Below are positions 44,186-51,901 of a DNA stretch of 64,000 nt, one piece after another. The DNA comes from an uncultured Anaeromusa sp. (lineage in GTDB: Bacteria; Bacillota; Negativicutes; Anaeromusales; Anaeromusaceae). A program made the position numbers and the translations under genes. The notes beneath the pieces are model-generated. The model saw nothing but the letters and a program-made list of their open reading frames with translations, was not told the origin of the DNA and searched no databases. The stretch's first letter is position 1. Every line of letters begins with the position of its first letter. The stretch lies in NCBI RefSeq assembly GCF_963668665.1, contig NZ_OY764902.1:1057501-1121500 (forward strand), read 5' to 3'.

Positions 44186-47092
44186 TTACAAGCCTACGCT
44201 CATCGCCGCTTCATCCACCGCCACAAGCAGGCTGCCGATGTCCAGGATAATGCTGGCGCCGCCGTCGCCCAGAACGGCCAGACCCGCCGCACCGCGCACA
44301 GATCCCAGATATTCCGGCATGCCTTTGATGACAATCTGCTGCTGCCCTAAAAGCTCGTCCACCAATAAGCAGCACCGCTTGCCCTCGCTTTCCACAATGA
44401 CTACAATGCCCTTATCCAGCTGCTTTACATCGGTCTTCACCCGATAAAATTCGTGCAGCCGCACGACGGGCAGCAGTTCTCCTCGAACATTGACGATTTC
44501 CCCGCCGTCAGGAGTCACGGTGATCTGCGACGGTTTAGGTCGGAAGGATTCACGAATGGAAACAATGGGCACCGTATAGCGGGAACGTCCCACTTTGACG
44601 ATCATGCCTTCAATGATGGCCAGCGTCAGCGGGATGCGCAGCAAGAAAATGGTCCCCTGCCCCCAAACGCTCTTGATATCCACGCGGCCGCGAATGCGTT
44701 CGATATTCCGTTTCACCACGTCCATGCCCACGCCGCGCCCGGAAATGGCCGTCACTTTCTCCGCCGTAGAAAAACCAGGCTCAAAAATAAACTTCCAGAT
44801 TTCCTCGTCTTTTAATTCGTCGCCGCTGCCGCTATAGATGCCGTTCTGCCGCGCTTTGTTCAGGATTTTTTCCCGATTCAGACCGCGCCCGTCATCCCGC
44901 ACGATAATCCAAACCTCACCTGCGGCATGCTTGGCTTCTAAGAGCACATGGCCTGTTTCCGCCTTGCCCGCCGCCAAGCGCTCTTCCGGATTTTCAATGC
45001 CGTGATCCAGGGCATTGCGGATAATATGCATCAACGGATCGCCGATTTGCTCCATAACGGTCTTGTCCACTTCGGTCTCGTCGCCCACGATGGTCAGATC
45101 CACTTTCTTGCCGGACTTAACGGAAACATCCCGCACCAAGCGAGACATCTTCTGGAAAGTGGCTGTTAAGGGAATCATCCGCATCGACATGGCCACGTCT
45201 TGAATATCCCGGATAATTTTACCCATATGGGAAGCCTGTTTAAGAATGCTGCCGGAACGCAGCATCCGGAAGGAAGGGTTGTTAAAAACCATGGCCTCGG
45301 CAATAACCAGCTCGCCCACATAGTCCAGGAGGTGATTCAATTTTTCCACATCCACCCGAATGGCCTGCATCAGCTGGCTGCTTGTTGGATGCTCGCCGCC
45401 ATTTTTGGGCCCTTCCGCTGCAGCGAGAACCGGTTTGCTTTCCGCTTTGACGCTGCCTTCGCCGCTTGTTTCCGCCGTCTCCTTACCTTGCAAGCCTTGG
45501 AGCATCTTTATCAGCGCTCCTTTGGCAGGCAAGTACTCTTTTTCACCGGAAGCCAGCTTCTCGACGCCTTCGCGCAAGGAATCCACTGTTTTCAACAGAA
45601 GAGAGCACTCCGCCGTCTGCGCCGTACGCCCCTGACGCAGCGCTTCCAGCACCGATTCCAGTTCATGCCCCACCTCTTCGAGCGGCGCCAAGCCCATAAA
45701 TCCGGCATTTCCTTTAAAAGTATGCATCACTCGAAATGCTTCGTCCAAGAAGGACCGCTTGGCGGGCTGCTTCTCCCATTCAAGCAAAGCGGCCGCCGCT
45801 TCGCGCAAATGCTCCAGCGCTTCCGTAGCAAAACGTTCCTGCATTCCCTCTGTCAAGCTTTCTTCATCGGCAATTGCTGCTTCTTCAGCCGCTTCTTGCG
45901 CTTCTTGCGGACGCTGCATCCACAAGGCGGTACACTTCACTTCCGCCATGCCGTCGGCATGCTCCACAAGCCCCTGCAGCTCTGTCTGCTCCAAATTGGT
46001 CCGATAGACAATCGCCATATCCTCGCTATCTACCTGCTCACAGTGATGCTCCAGCAGATACGGGTCGGGATGGCAATACAGGCTCGCTCCATGTTCTTGC
46101 AGCTTGCTTAACAGCATAAACTGCCGCACCTGAGGCATGCATTCCGACGGGTCCGCCTTGGCCCAAACCAAAAACACATGACCGTCGGCATAGGCTTCTG
46201 TAACCGCCGGCGGAGCAATGCTTTCGACTTCGACAAAGCAATTAGGCCCATCGGCCATACTCTTATTCCGCTTGAAATCCAGCGCTTCTTGATTATGCTC
46301 CTTGGCCATTTTCACCAAAGCCAGCAGATCAAATTGATGCTGCGCCAGTTCATCCATATTGTCATGAGCTACATAGGCCGCGATTTCTTGTTCCATCAAG
46401 TCAATGGCTTCTAGAATCAGACTGATGGCATGGCCATCGACGATATGCTCTCCTTTGCGGATCATATCCAGCAAGTCTTCCATCTTATGCGCCAGTTCCG
46501 CCAACAGCTCCAGCCCAATCGTCTGGGAGCCTCCCTTGATGGTATGGAAAGCGCGGAACACTTCCGGCACCGCCTCTACGGCGCATCCTTCTTTTTCGTT
46601 GCTGATTAGAGAGTCCGCGGCATTAGCCAACAGCTCACACGCCTCGGAAAAGAAAATCCCGTCCAATTCGCCAAATTCCCGATCTACTACCGGCGCTCTC
46701 GGCCGTACCGGTCCTTGGGGCACATGACCCTGTTCCAGTTTTTCCTGAATGGCGTCCAATAATTCATAGAGCTTGAACGCATTAAGCGGCTTATACAAGA
46801 ACGCATAGGCGCCTCCCTTGCGAGAGGCCGCTGCCAGTTCTTCATTGCCGTAACCAGTAATAATAATGACTACCGCGTCTTCCCGCCGCTTCCGGATGGC
46901 CTCCAGCACCTCCAGCCCATTGAGCTGAGGCATGCTAAAATCCGTAAGCACCACGTCATGCACCGCCGGATCATAGGCGGCCAGGGCCTTAACCGGATCC
47001 TGAAAGGCATCGCATTCGCTGCCCCTCGTTTCAATGCAGTCTCTAAGCGACTCCAGACTGCCCTGATCGTCATCGATGATCATGACTCGCAT
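44186..47092 (-). CDS. cheA: Hybrid chemosensory kinase: receiver, two Hpt domains and CheA core
   Basis: 968 residues, longer than E. coli CheA (654). Order: receiver (VMIIDDDQGSLESL, phospho-Asp in VVLTDFSMPQLNG, FLYKPLN), Hpt 1 about 155-255 (FRAFHTIKGGSQTIG), a P2-like region about 290-400, Hpt 2 about 430-530 (FRVMHTFKGNAGFMG), dimerisation P3, ATPase P4 (NALDHGIENPEER, DGRGLNREKI, SGRGVGMDVVKRNI) and CheW-like P5 (LLPVVRLHEFYRVKTD). The receiver-Hpt-Hpt-CheA order is typical of chemosensory systems controlling functions other than swimming. No CheY is encoded nearby, so its output is probably another regulator. ATG 47092 has GGGGGG six bases upstream; ATG 47098 is an alternative. Confidence 0.92.
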   Translation of the reverse strand: MRVMIIDDDQGSLESLRDCIETRGSECDAFQDPVKALAAYDPAVHDVVLTDFSMPQLNGLEVLEAIRKRREDAVVIIITGYGNEELAAASRKGGAYAFLYKPLNAFKLYELLDAIQEKLEQGHVPQGPVRPRAPVVDREFGELDGIFFSEACELLANAADSLISNEKEGCAVEAVPEVFRAFHTIKGGSQTIGLELLAELAHKMEDLLDMIRKGEHIVDGHAISLILEAIDLMEQEIAAYVAHDNMDELAQHQFDLLALVKMAKEHNQEALDFKRNKSMADGPNCFVEVESIAPPAVTEAYADGHVFLVWAKADPSECMPQVRQFMLLSKLQEHGASLYCHPDPYLLEHHCEQVDSEDMAIVYRTNLEQTELQGLVEHADGMAEVKCTALWMQRPQEAQEAAEEAAIADEESLTEGMQERFATEALEHLREAAAALLEWEKQPAKRSFLDEAFRVMHTFKGNAGFMGLAPLEEVGHELESVLEALRQGRTAQTAECSLLLKTVDSLREGVEKLASGEKEYLPAKGALIKMLQGLQGKETAETSGEGSVKAESKPVLAAAEGPKNGGEHPTSSQLMQAIRVDVEKLNHLLDYVGELVIAEAMVFNNPSFRMLRSGSILKQASHMGKIIRDIQDVAMSMRMIPLTATFQKMSRLVRDVSVKSGKKVDLTIVGDETEVDKTVMEQIGDPLMHIIRNALDHGIENPEERLAAGKAETGHVLLEAKHAAGEVWIIVRDDGRGLNREKILNKARQNGIYSGSGDELKDEEIWKFIFEPGFSTAEKVTAISGRGVGMDVVKRNIERIRGRVDIKSVWGQGTIFLLRIPLTLAIIEGMIVKVGRSRYTVPIVSIRESFRPKPSQITVTPDGGEIVNVRGELLPVVRLHEFYRVKTDVKQLDKGIVVIVESEGKRCCLLVDELLGQQQIVIKGMPEYLGSVRGAAGLAVLGDGGASIILDIGSLLVAVDEAAMSVGL

Positions 47093-47143
47093 CTTCATCC
47101 CCCCTTTGCACCGCTGAATTCATGCTGGTCCCTGCCCTAAAAC

Positions 47144-47181
47144 AAAGCAAGGAGCATGCCAAACGGCATACTCCTTGCTTT
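47144..47181. promoter_or_regulatory. Sigma-54 promoter of the che operon inside a hairpin
   Basis: Minus strand at 47147-47161: TGGCATGCTCCTTGC, i.e. GG-N10-GC with -24 TGGCAT and -12 TTGC, the sigma-54 consensus. Predicted start near 47135, about 43 bases before cheA. It is one arm of a 17-bp inverted repeat (47144-47160 / 47165-47181, loop AAAC). The same hairpin could instead be a terminator (TTTGTTTT follows on the minus strand). Confidence 0.65.
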
Positions 47182-47223
47182 TCCTTGTTTAAATGAAATT
47201 GACCGCTTCGCTAAACGGCTGTC

Positions 47224-47263
47224 TGCGTCAATTTGACGCACTTGCCTGCCGCAAATTGACGCA
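47224..47263. promoter_or_regulatory. Two 17-bp dyads, probable activator binding sites upstream of cheA
   Basis: Site 1 TGCGTCAATTTGACGCA (47224-47240) is a perfect dyad. Site 2 TGCCGCAAATTGACGCA (47247-47263) has two mismatches to it. Centres are 23 bases apart, about two helical turns, at roughly -97 and -120 from the predicted sigma-54 start. A weaker half-site TTGACCGC lies at 47199-47206. The layout is that of enhancer sites. Confidence 0.7.
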
Positions 47264-47298
47264 GTGGCGCATTTGGCTGAAATGACGGGGCTCAAAAT

Positions 47299-47408
47299 GA
47301 ACAGGAGTAAAAGGAGTAAATGGAGGGTACGACTGAGGGCTCCGGCAATGGTTTTATTAAACCCACAAACCTCATGCGGGCCCTCCCTCTAATCACTCTA
47401 CTCCTGTT
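47299..47408. repeat. Family A inverted pair
   Basis: G-rich arm 47299-47332 (GAACAGGAGTAAAAGGAG...GGGTACGA) and C-rich arm 47378-47408 (GGGCCCTCCCTCTAATCAC...CTCCTGTT), 45 bases apart. It sits between the activator sites and family B copy 3. Confidence 0.72.
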
Positions 47409-47437
47409 AAAAACCGTATCCCTCCTGCGGCCCCTCT

Positions 47438-47574
47438 ATGGATGTCGGTTGCCATGCCATCCATAGCCGTTTTCAGCGGAGACCGGCAATTATGCCATCC
47501 GTGGCATTGCCGGCATTAGGCACTTCACGTGCCGTTAGGCGCATCCAGCGCCGTCGCCGATTCTCTTGTTCAAT
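47438..47574. repeat. Family B multi-hairpin repeat, copy 3
   Basis: Starts ATGGATGTCGGTTGCC and ends CTCTTGTTCAAT. Hairpin CCGGCAAT / ATTGCCGG (47483-47490 / 47506-47513) where the other copies have CCGGCGAT / ATCGCCGG; GGCAC / GTGCC where copy 2 has GGTAC / GTACC. A third hairpin is GGCGC / GCGCC. The paired changes indicate selection on the fold. It ends 22 bases from the stop of the minus-strand NtrC-type gene. Confidence 0.78.
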
Positions 47575-47595
47575 CTCCGTGCCCTGTTCTTTGTT

Positions 47596-49035
47596 TCAGC
47601 TTCGCCGCAGCATGCGTGTTACCGTCGAGCGGCTAACCCCCAAAAGACGCGCCGCCTCCTGCTGATTGCCCTTGGTATCGCGCAGCATTCGCTCTAAAAT
47701 CAGCTGCGCATATTGCTCTAGCTGCAGCCCCGCCGCTGGCGGCGGCAACGTCAGCCAGGCGGCTTCCGAAGGTCCTGCTGCAACTTCTTGCTGCGGCCGT
47801 TGGCTGGCTTTCAGCTGTTCCGGCGTCACGACCTCGCCGTCGAACATGAACACCACCCACTCAATTACATTGCGCAGCTCCCGGACATTACCCGGCCACT
47901 CCCTGCCCGCCAGCCAGGCGGCAGCCTCGGCGCTGAAACCGCGAAAATGCTTGCCCCGCTGCCGCACGCTTTCCTGCAGAAACGTCAGGCTCAGCGGCAA
48001 AATATCTTCCCTCCGTTGACGCAGGGGAGGAATATACAAATGCCCCAACTGCAAACGATAATAAAAATCCTGCCGAAACTGGCCGCTTTCCACCTGTTCC
48101 TTAATGCGGGCGTTCGTAGCGCAAATCACGCGAGCGTCGCTGGTCAGCCGCTTGAGCCCTCCCACGCGGTAGTATTCCCGTTCCTGCAGCAACCGCAGCA
48201 GCTTCGCCTGATGCTCCGGCGGCAGTTCCGCCACTTCGTCTAAAAACAGCGTCCCGCCCGCAGCCGCATCCAGCTTGCCTTTGCTCCCTTTAACACTGCC
48301 GCCCGTAAAAGCGCCCGCCTCATAGCCAAACAGCTCGCTTTCAAACAGAGCCGGCGTCAACGCCGCACAGTTAACCGCTACAAAAGGTCCGCTGCCGTCT
48401 CCTCGAGAACCGTAATGAATCAGTCGCGCCAACACTTCCTTGCCGGTGCCGGTTTCTCCTTCAATGAGTACCGGCAGAGCAGGGTCGGCATGATACTTTT
48501 CCGCCAACTCCGCCAAAAAGTCCATCGCTGGCGACACAAAGCACGGGCGATTGCCTTCGACTTGGGCCAATTTTTGCTTCAACCGCTGCAGTTCCTGACG
48601 AGCTTCTCCCGTCGCCTCTTGAACCGCCGCGTCAAAACGGCTTGATAAATGACGATTTTCCCGGCGCAGCGCCTGATGCTCGCCGACCCGCTCGGCAATC
48701 GCCGCCAAATCCGCCGCCGCCAGCGGCTTAAGCAAGTAATCATACGCGCCGGCGCGCAAAGCCTCCAGAATCAATTCCGGCTGCCTGTCTCCAGTCATCA
48801 ATACCACATCGCTGCGCCACCCGTCCGCCAGCGCCTTCAACCGTCGTGTCATTTCCACGCCGCTCAGCCCCGGCATATGAATATCCGCCAATACCAAGGG
48901 GAAATCCGCTTGCTCCCATTTTCCCAATGCTTCTTGCGCTTCTGCGCATTGGACTACTTCATGCCCCAAATCTTGAAGAAACTGCGCCGCTGTATGGCGG
49001 CTGTCCTGATCGTCATCAAGCAGCAATATCCGCAT
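47596..49035 (-). CDS. NtrC-type sigma-54-dependent response regulator
   Basis: 479 residues. Receiver (RILLLDDDQDSRHTA, phospho-Asp in VLADIHMPGLSG, LLKPLA), AAA+ domain about 175-405 with Walker A EGETGTGKEVLA, the sigma-54-contact loop as GAFTGG (consensus GAFTGA), Walker B GTLFLDEVAELP and sensor RQDFYYRLQ, then a C-terminal HTH (QQEAARLLGVSRSTVTRMLRR). It activates sigma-54 promoters from upstream sites. A sigma-54 promoter and two dyads lie in front of the che operon 330-450 bases downstream of it, so the che genes are the obvious target. Start ATG 49035 from GGAGGA; longer frame to 49092 discarded. Confidence 0.92.
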   Translation of the reverse strand: MRILLLDDDQDSRHTAAQFLQDLGHEVVQCAEAQEALGKWEQADFPLVLADIHMPGLSGVEMTRRLKALADGWRSDVVLMTGDRQPELILEALRAGAYDYLLKPLAAADLAAIAERVGEHQALRRENRHLSSRFDAAVQEATGEARQELQRLKQKLAQVEGNRPCFVSPAMDFLAELAEKYHADPALPVLIEGETGTGKEVLARLIHYGSRGDGSGPFVAVNCAALTPALFESELFGYEAGAFTGGSVKGSKGKLDAAAGGTLFLDEVAELPPEHQAKLLRLLQEREYYRVGGLKRLTSDARVICATNARIKEQVESGQFRQDFYYRLQLGHLYIPPLRQRREDILPLSLTFLQESVRQRGKHFRGFSAEAAAWLAGREWPGNVRELRNVIEWVVFMFDGEVVTPEQLKASQRPQQEVAAGPSEAAWLTLPPPAAGLQLEQYAQLILERMLRDTKGNQQEAARLLGVSRSTVTRMLRRS

Positions 49036-49147
49036 GATTCGTCCTCCTGCCTTAGAACGACTTTTGTTGTTTAATTCTCCTTTTCCCGTCAAATCCCTTT
49101 ATCTGCCAATCGCTTCTTGGCATCCTCTCTTCCTAATTCCTGGTGTC

Positions 49148-49176
49148 TTTACGTATTTGCGCAAAACTGCTATACT
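49148..49176 (+). promoter_or_regulatory. Promoter of the biotin operon
   Basis: -35 TTTACG (49148-49153), 17-base spacer, -10 TATACT (49171-49176). The expected start, about 49183, falls inside the BirA-type operator. Confidence 0.75.
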
Positions 49177-49180
49177 TTTC

Positions 49181-49211
49181 TTGTTAACCCTTGTTTATTT
49201 TTGGTTTACGA
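49181..49211 (+). promoter_or_regulatory. BirA-type biotin operator
   Basis: TTGTTAACC (49181-49189), 13-base spacer, GGTTTACGA (49203-49211). It agrees with the biotin repressor consensus (TTGTWAACC...GGTTWACAA) except for one base in the right half, and covers the transcription start. The right half runs into the Shine-Dalgarno (AAGGAG). Confidence 0.85.
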
Positions 49212-49226
49212 AGGAGTTGTCAGCTT

Positions 49227-49718
49227 ATGCCGATTCGTTTTTTAACGGAAACCGCTCTTTTAGGAGCGCTGATTACCATCACTGGCGCTATCAAACTGCC
49301 CGGTCTGCTTCCTGGCACGGAGTTTCAGCTTTCCGCCCCGCTGGCGGTAGCCATCTGCGCCGCGTTCGGTTTTAAAAAATACATAATCGCCGGCGTCCTT
49401 TCCAGCGCCGTCGGTCTGCTCCTGGGTACCCAAACCTTGTTCAACGTCTACGTTGCTATGATCTTCCGACTGGTTGTCGGCGGCGTGCTCGCCTGCGGCG
49501 GCACGTCCTGGTTCGCGGTGCTTCTGGCAGGTCCCCTTGGCTCAGCAGCAGCTCGTCTTTCTTTGGCGCTTTTCCTGGGGCAGGCCGCCTGGCCGCTTTT
49601 GGCCGCCGCTCTGCCTGGCATGGTTTATACCGCCATCGCCGCTTGGCCGCTGACGCAGCTTTTGCGCCGGGTCCGCAGCCAATGCGAGAGGAGCGTGCGC
49701 CATGCATTTCAGCGTTAG
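49227..49718 (+). CDS. Biotin-regulated small membrane protein, ECF S-component-like
   Basis: 163 residues, about five or six hydrophobic segments. The N-terminus (FLTETALLGALITITGAIKLPGLLPG...QLSAPLAVAICAAFG) has the look of an ECF S component such as BioY: helix, Lys-Leu-Pro, gap, then a Gly/Ala-rich helix. No other family was recognised. The Arg-rich C-terminus (LLRRVRSQCERSVRH) is cytoplasmic by the positive-inside rule. ATG 49227 has AAGGAG upstream; it is the first gene after the BirA operator and overlaps bioW by 17 bases. Probable role: uptake of biotin or a precursor such as pimelate; inference from context. Confidence 0.75.
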   Translation: MPIRFLTETALLGALITITGAIKLPGLLPGTEFQLSAPLAVAICAAFGFKKYIIAGVLSSAVGLLLGTQTLFNVYVAMIFRLVVGGVLACGGTSWFAVLLAGPLGSAAARLSLALFLGQAAWPLLAAALPGMVYTAIAAWPLTQLLRRVRSQCERSVRHAFQR

Positions 49719-50478
49719 AATGCGCGCCGCCCAGGGAGGCGCCCATGAAAACGGCGGCCGCCATATTTCCGGCGCCGAACGGCTCATTCCGCGTGAGCTC
49801 CTCCTCGAAACTACGCAGGCCATGGTGCAGCGCGCCCTAGAACACAGCCGAGGCAACGCCGACTTCATCCGCCTCACCGTCGAAGCCGTCGCCCCCGCAG
49901 CTTGCCTTGCCATTCCTCTTCTGCCTTGGCACAGCCTGCAAAGCGCTAGCGTAGCAAACAGCCGCCACCTGGCTCTGCAAGCCTTAGGCCAAGCTGGTGT
50001 CAGCGAAGAAGCGGCCGCTAAGGGTCTTTTAGCGTTACGAAACCTGCCAGACAGCCTGCGCGGCGCCATGATCCTATCCGCCGCCACCGGCGAACGCTTG
50101 GATGCTACAGAAACCAGAGGCGTCCGTGTTTCTCGCATGGACCTAGACGCCCAGTCTGACGCGCTGCCTTGGCTGCGCCAACAAGGTCTGGACGGCGAGC
50201 ACCCCCGGGAAGCCATGGTGCTGGCGGCCAAGGTAGCCGCCGCCCCTGGCATGGTGGCGGAACTTTGCTGGTCGGACGACCCGGAGTATACCACAGGGTA
50301 TGTCGCCTCTCCCCGCCACGGATATGTACGTATTCCCTGCTTAAAAGAAAAAAACAGTTCCAACGGCGGCCGGGCTTTCTTTGTCTCTCCAGACGCCGAT
50401 CTTGAAGCCTTGCAGCATTTCCTGGAAGAGCAGCCTGTTTTAGTGCAAAATCGGCCGCAGAAAGGACAAGCCTCATGA
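49702..50478 (+). CDS. bioW: Pimeloyl-CoA synthetase (6-carboxyhexanoate-CoA ligase)
   Basis: 258 residues. BioW family: MHFSVRMRAAQGGAHENGGRHISGAERLI at the N-terminus, a central LGQAGVSEEAAAKGLLAL, MILSAATGERLDATETRGVRVSRMD, and the C-terminal CWSDDPEYTTGYVASPRHGYVRIP. It activates free pimelate with ATP and CoA, so this organism can start biotin synthesis from exogenous or scavenged pimelate. It overlaps the upstream membrane gene, and its stop overlaps the bioF start (ATGA). Confidence 0.95.
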   Translation: MHFSVRMRAAQGGAHENGGRHISGAERLIPRELLLETTQAMVQRALEHSRGNADFIRLTVEAVAPAACLAIPLLPWHSLQSASVANSRHLALQALGQAGVSEEAAAKGLLALRNLPDSLRGAMILSAATGERLDATETRGVRVSRMDLDAQSDALPWLRQQGLDGEHPREAMVLAAKVAAAPGMVAELCWSDDPEYTTGYVASPRHGYVRIPCLKEKNSSNGGRAFFVSPDADLEALQHFLEEQPVLVQNRPQKGQAS

Positions 50479-51644
50479 ACCATCTGAAACAAGCCTTAGG
50501 CGAATTGCGCGACGCTCATTTGCTGCGCCGCCGTTCCACTTGCGAAGCCATTAACGCCACCCATGTCCTCTATAATGATCAACCCTGCCTGCTGCTGGCC
50601 GGCAACAGCTATCTGGGCCTGACGCATCATCCGGCTGTCCAAAATGCGGCTGCTGCCGCCGCCCTGCAATACGGCACCGGTTCCGGCGGCTCCCGCCTGA
50701 CCACTGGCAGCCACGCCCTGTACGAATCCTTGGAGGCACAATTAGCCGCTTTTAAGCACAGCGAGGACGCCCTTGTTTTTTCCAGCGGCTACGCCGCCAA
50801 CGTAGGCGTTCTCTCCGCTTTGGGCCGCAAGGAGGATGTCTTCTTCAGCGACGCCCTCAACCACGCCAGCCTCATCGACGGCTGCCGCCTCTCCAAAGCT
50901 GCTACTGTCATCTACCGCCACAACGATATGGCCCATCTTGAAGAACTCCTGGCCCAAACGCCCTGCGCCGGCCAGCGCTATCTGATCAGCGATGGCGTTT
51001 TCAGTATGGACGGCGACATAGCGCCCCTGCCGGAACTGGTTGCCCTCGGAAAGTGTTACCAATCGGAAATCGTTCTAGATGACGCCCACGCTACCGGCGT
51101 TTTAGGTCCGGGAGGCGCCGGCACAGCCGCGCACTTCGGCCTGGAAGGGAGCGTCGCCGTACAGCTTGGCACTTTAAGCAAAGCCCTAGCCAGCGAAGGA
51201 GGCTTTGTCTGCGGCAGTAAAACGCTCATTTCTTACCTGCTCAGTAAAGCCCGTTCGTTCATCTTTTCCACCGCCATGGCGCCAGCCACAGTGGCTGCCG
51301 CTACAGCTGCTTTGCAGCAATTGCAGCAACAGCCTGAGCTGGTAACGCGCCTGCAGAGTCATGCGCGCCTTTTGCGTCAAGAACTGCTACAAAACGGTCT
51401 TGACGTTCTTCCCGGCGAAACGCCGATCATCCCCATCCTCACCTACGACGCTGCAGCCACGATGGACCTGGCGGAAGCCTGCCTAGAGGCAGGCCTTTTG
51501 GTTTCCGGCATCCGCCCGCCTACAGTGCCCCATGGCGAAAGCCGCCTGCGCCTCACCGTCTGCGCCGCGCATACGCCGGAAGAACTGCGCCAGGCCGCGC
51601 AAAAAATCGCGGCTGCGGCAAAAAGAATTATTAAACAAGAGTAG
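50475..51644 (+). CDS. bioF: 8-amino-7-oxononanoate synthase
   Basis: 389 residues. PLP-dependent alpha-oxoamine synthase: NSYLGLTHHPAV, GSGGSRLTTGSHALYESLE, DALNHASLIDGCRLS, VFSMDGDIAPLPEL, DDAHATGVLGPGGAG, and TLSKALASEGGF with the PLP Lys. It condenses pimeloyl-CoA with alanine, the step after BioW. The last codons KQE and stop TAG lie within the family A repeat beginning at 51634 (CAAGAGTAG), the second such case in the window. bioD follows only after 257 bases of repeat. Confidence 0.95.
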   Translation: MNHLKQALGELRDAHLLRRRSTCEAINATHVLYNDQPCLLLAGNSYLGLTHHPAVQNAAAAAALQYGTGSGGSRLTTGSHALYESLEAQLAAFKHSEDALVFSSGYAANVGVLSALGRKEDVFFSDALNHASLIDGCRLSKAATVIYRHNDMAHLEELLAQTPCAGQRYLISDGVFSMDGDIAPLPELVALGKCYQSEIVLDDAHATGVLGPGGAGTAAHFGLEGSVAVQLGTLSKALASEGGFVCGSKTLISYLLSKARSFIFSTAMAPATVAAATAALQQLQQQPELVTRLQSHARLLRQELLQNGLDVLPGETPIIPILTYDAAATMDLAEACLEAGLLVSGIRPPTVPHGESRLRLTVCAAHTPEELRQAAQKIAAAAKRIIKQE

Positions 51645-51864
51645 ATGGAGTAAAGGGAGGGCTACGAGGAACGACATTATATTTGAGGAGATTGCCGCGC
51701 TGGCGCTCGCAATGACAATAAGCGTCAGCCCTAATACTTATACGCTCCAGCTTTTCTCTGTTACTTTTTCCATGTCCCATTTTCTCTCTTACGTTCCCTC
51801 CATCTACTCCCTTTACTCCTGTTCAAATGCCGTACCCCGTTCCTCGCCCGCGACTCTTGTTCAC
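51634..51864. repeat. Family A inverted pair with a family C half-copy, inside the biotin operon
   Basis: G-rich arm 51634-51668 (AACAAGAGTAGATGGAG...GGCTACGAG). Family C fragment 51685-51718 (GAGGAGATTGCCGCGC...CGCAATGACA). C-rich arm 51791-51823 (ACGTTCCCTCCATCTACTC...CTGTTC), then a second shorter C-rich copy 51831-51864. The block separates bioF from bioD. Confidence 0.75.
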
Positions 51865-51901
51865 ACCTTGTCTCAAAATCTGCATCCAGGAGGTTTTACA
51901 T

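Noticed and set aside
47144-47181. Hairpin as simple terminator of the NtrC-type gene
   Set aside because: Not fully rejected, but the stop of that gene is 415 bases away and the arm matches a sigma-54 promoter exactly, so the promoter reading was preferred.
47438-47574. Family B element as a riboswitch
   Set aside because: All three copies lie downstream of genes instead of in 5' leaders, and no expression platform follows.
49542-50492. Open frame of 316 codons on the minus strand
   Set aside because: Antisense to the membrane gene and bioW; Cys/Arg-rich composition is typical of a shadow frame in GC-rich DNA.
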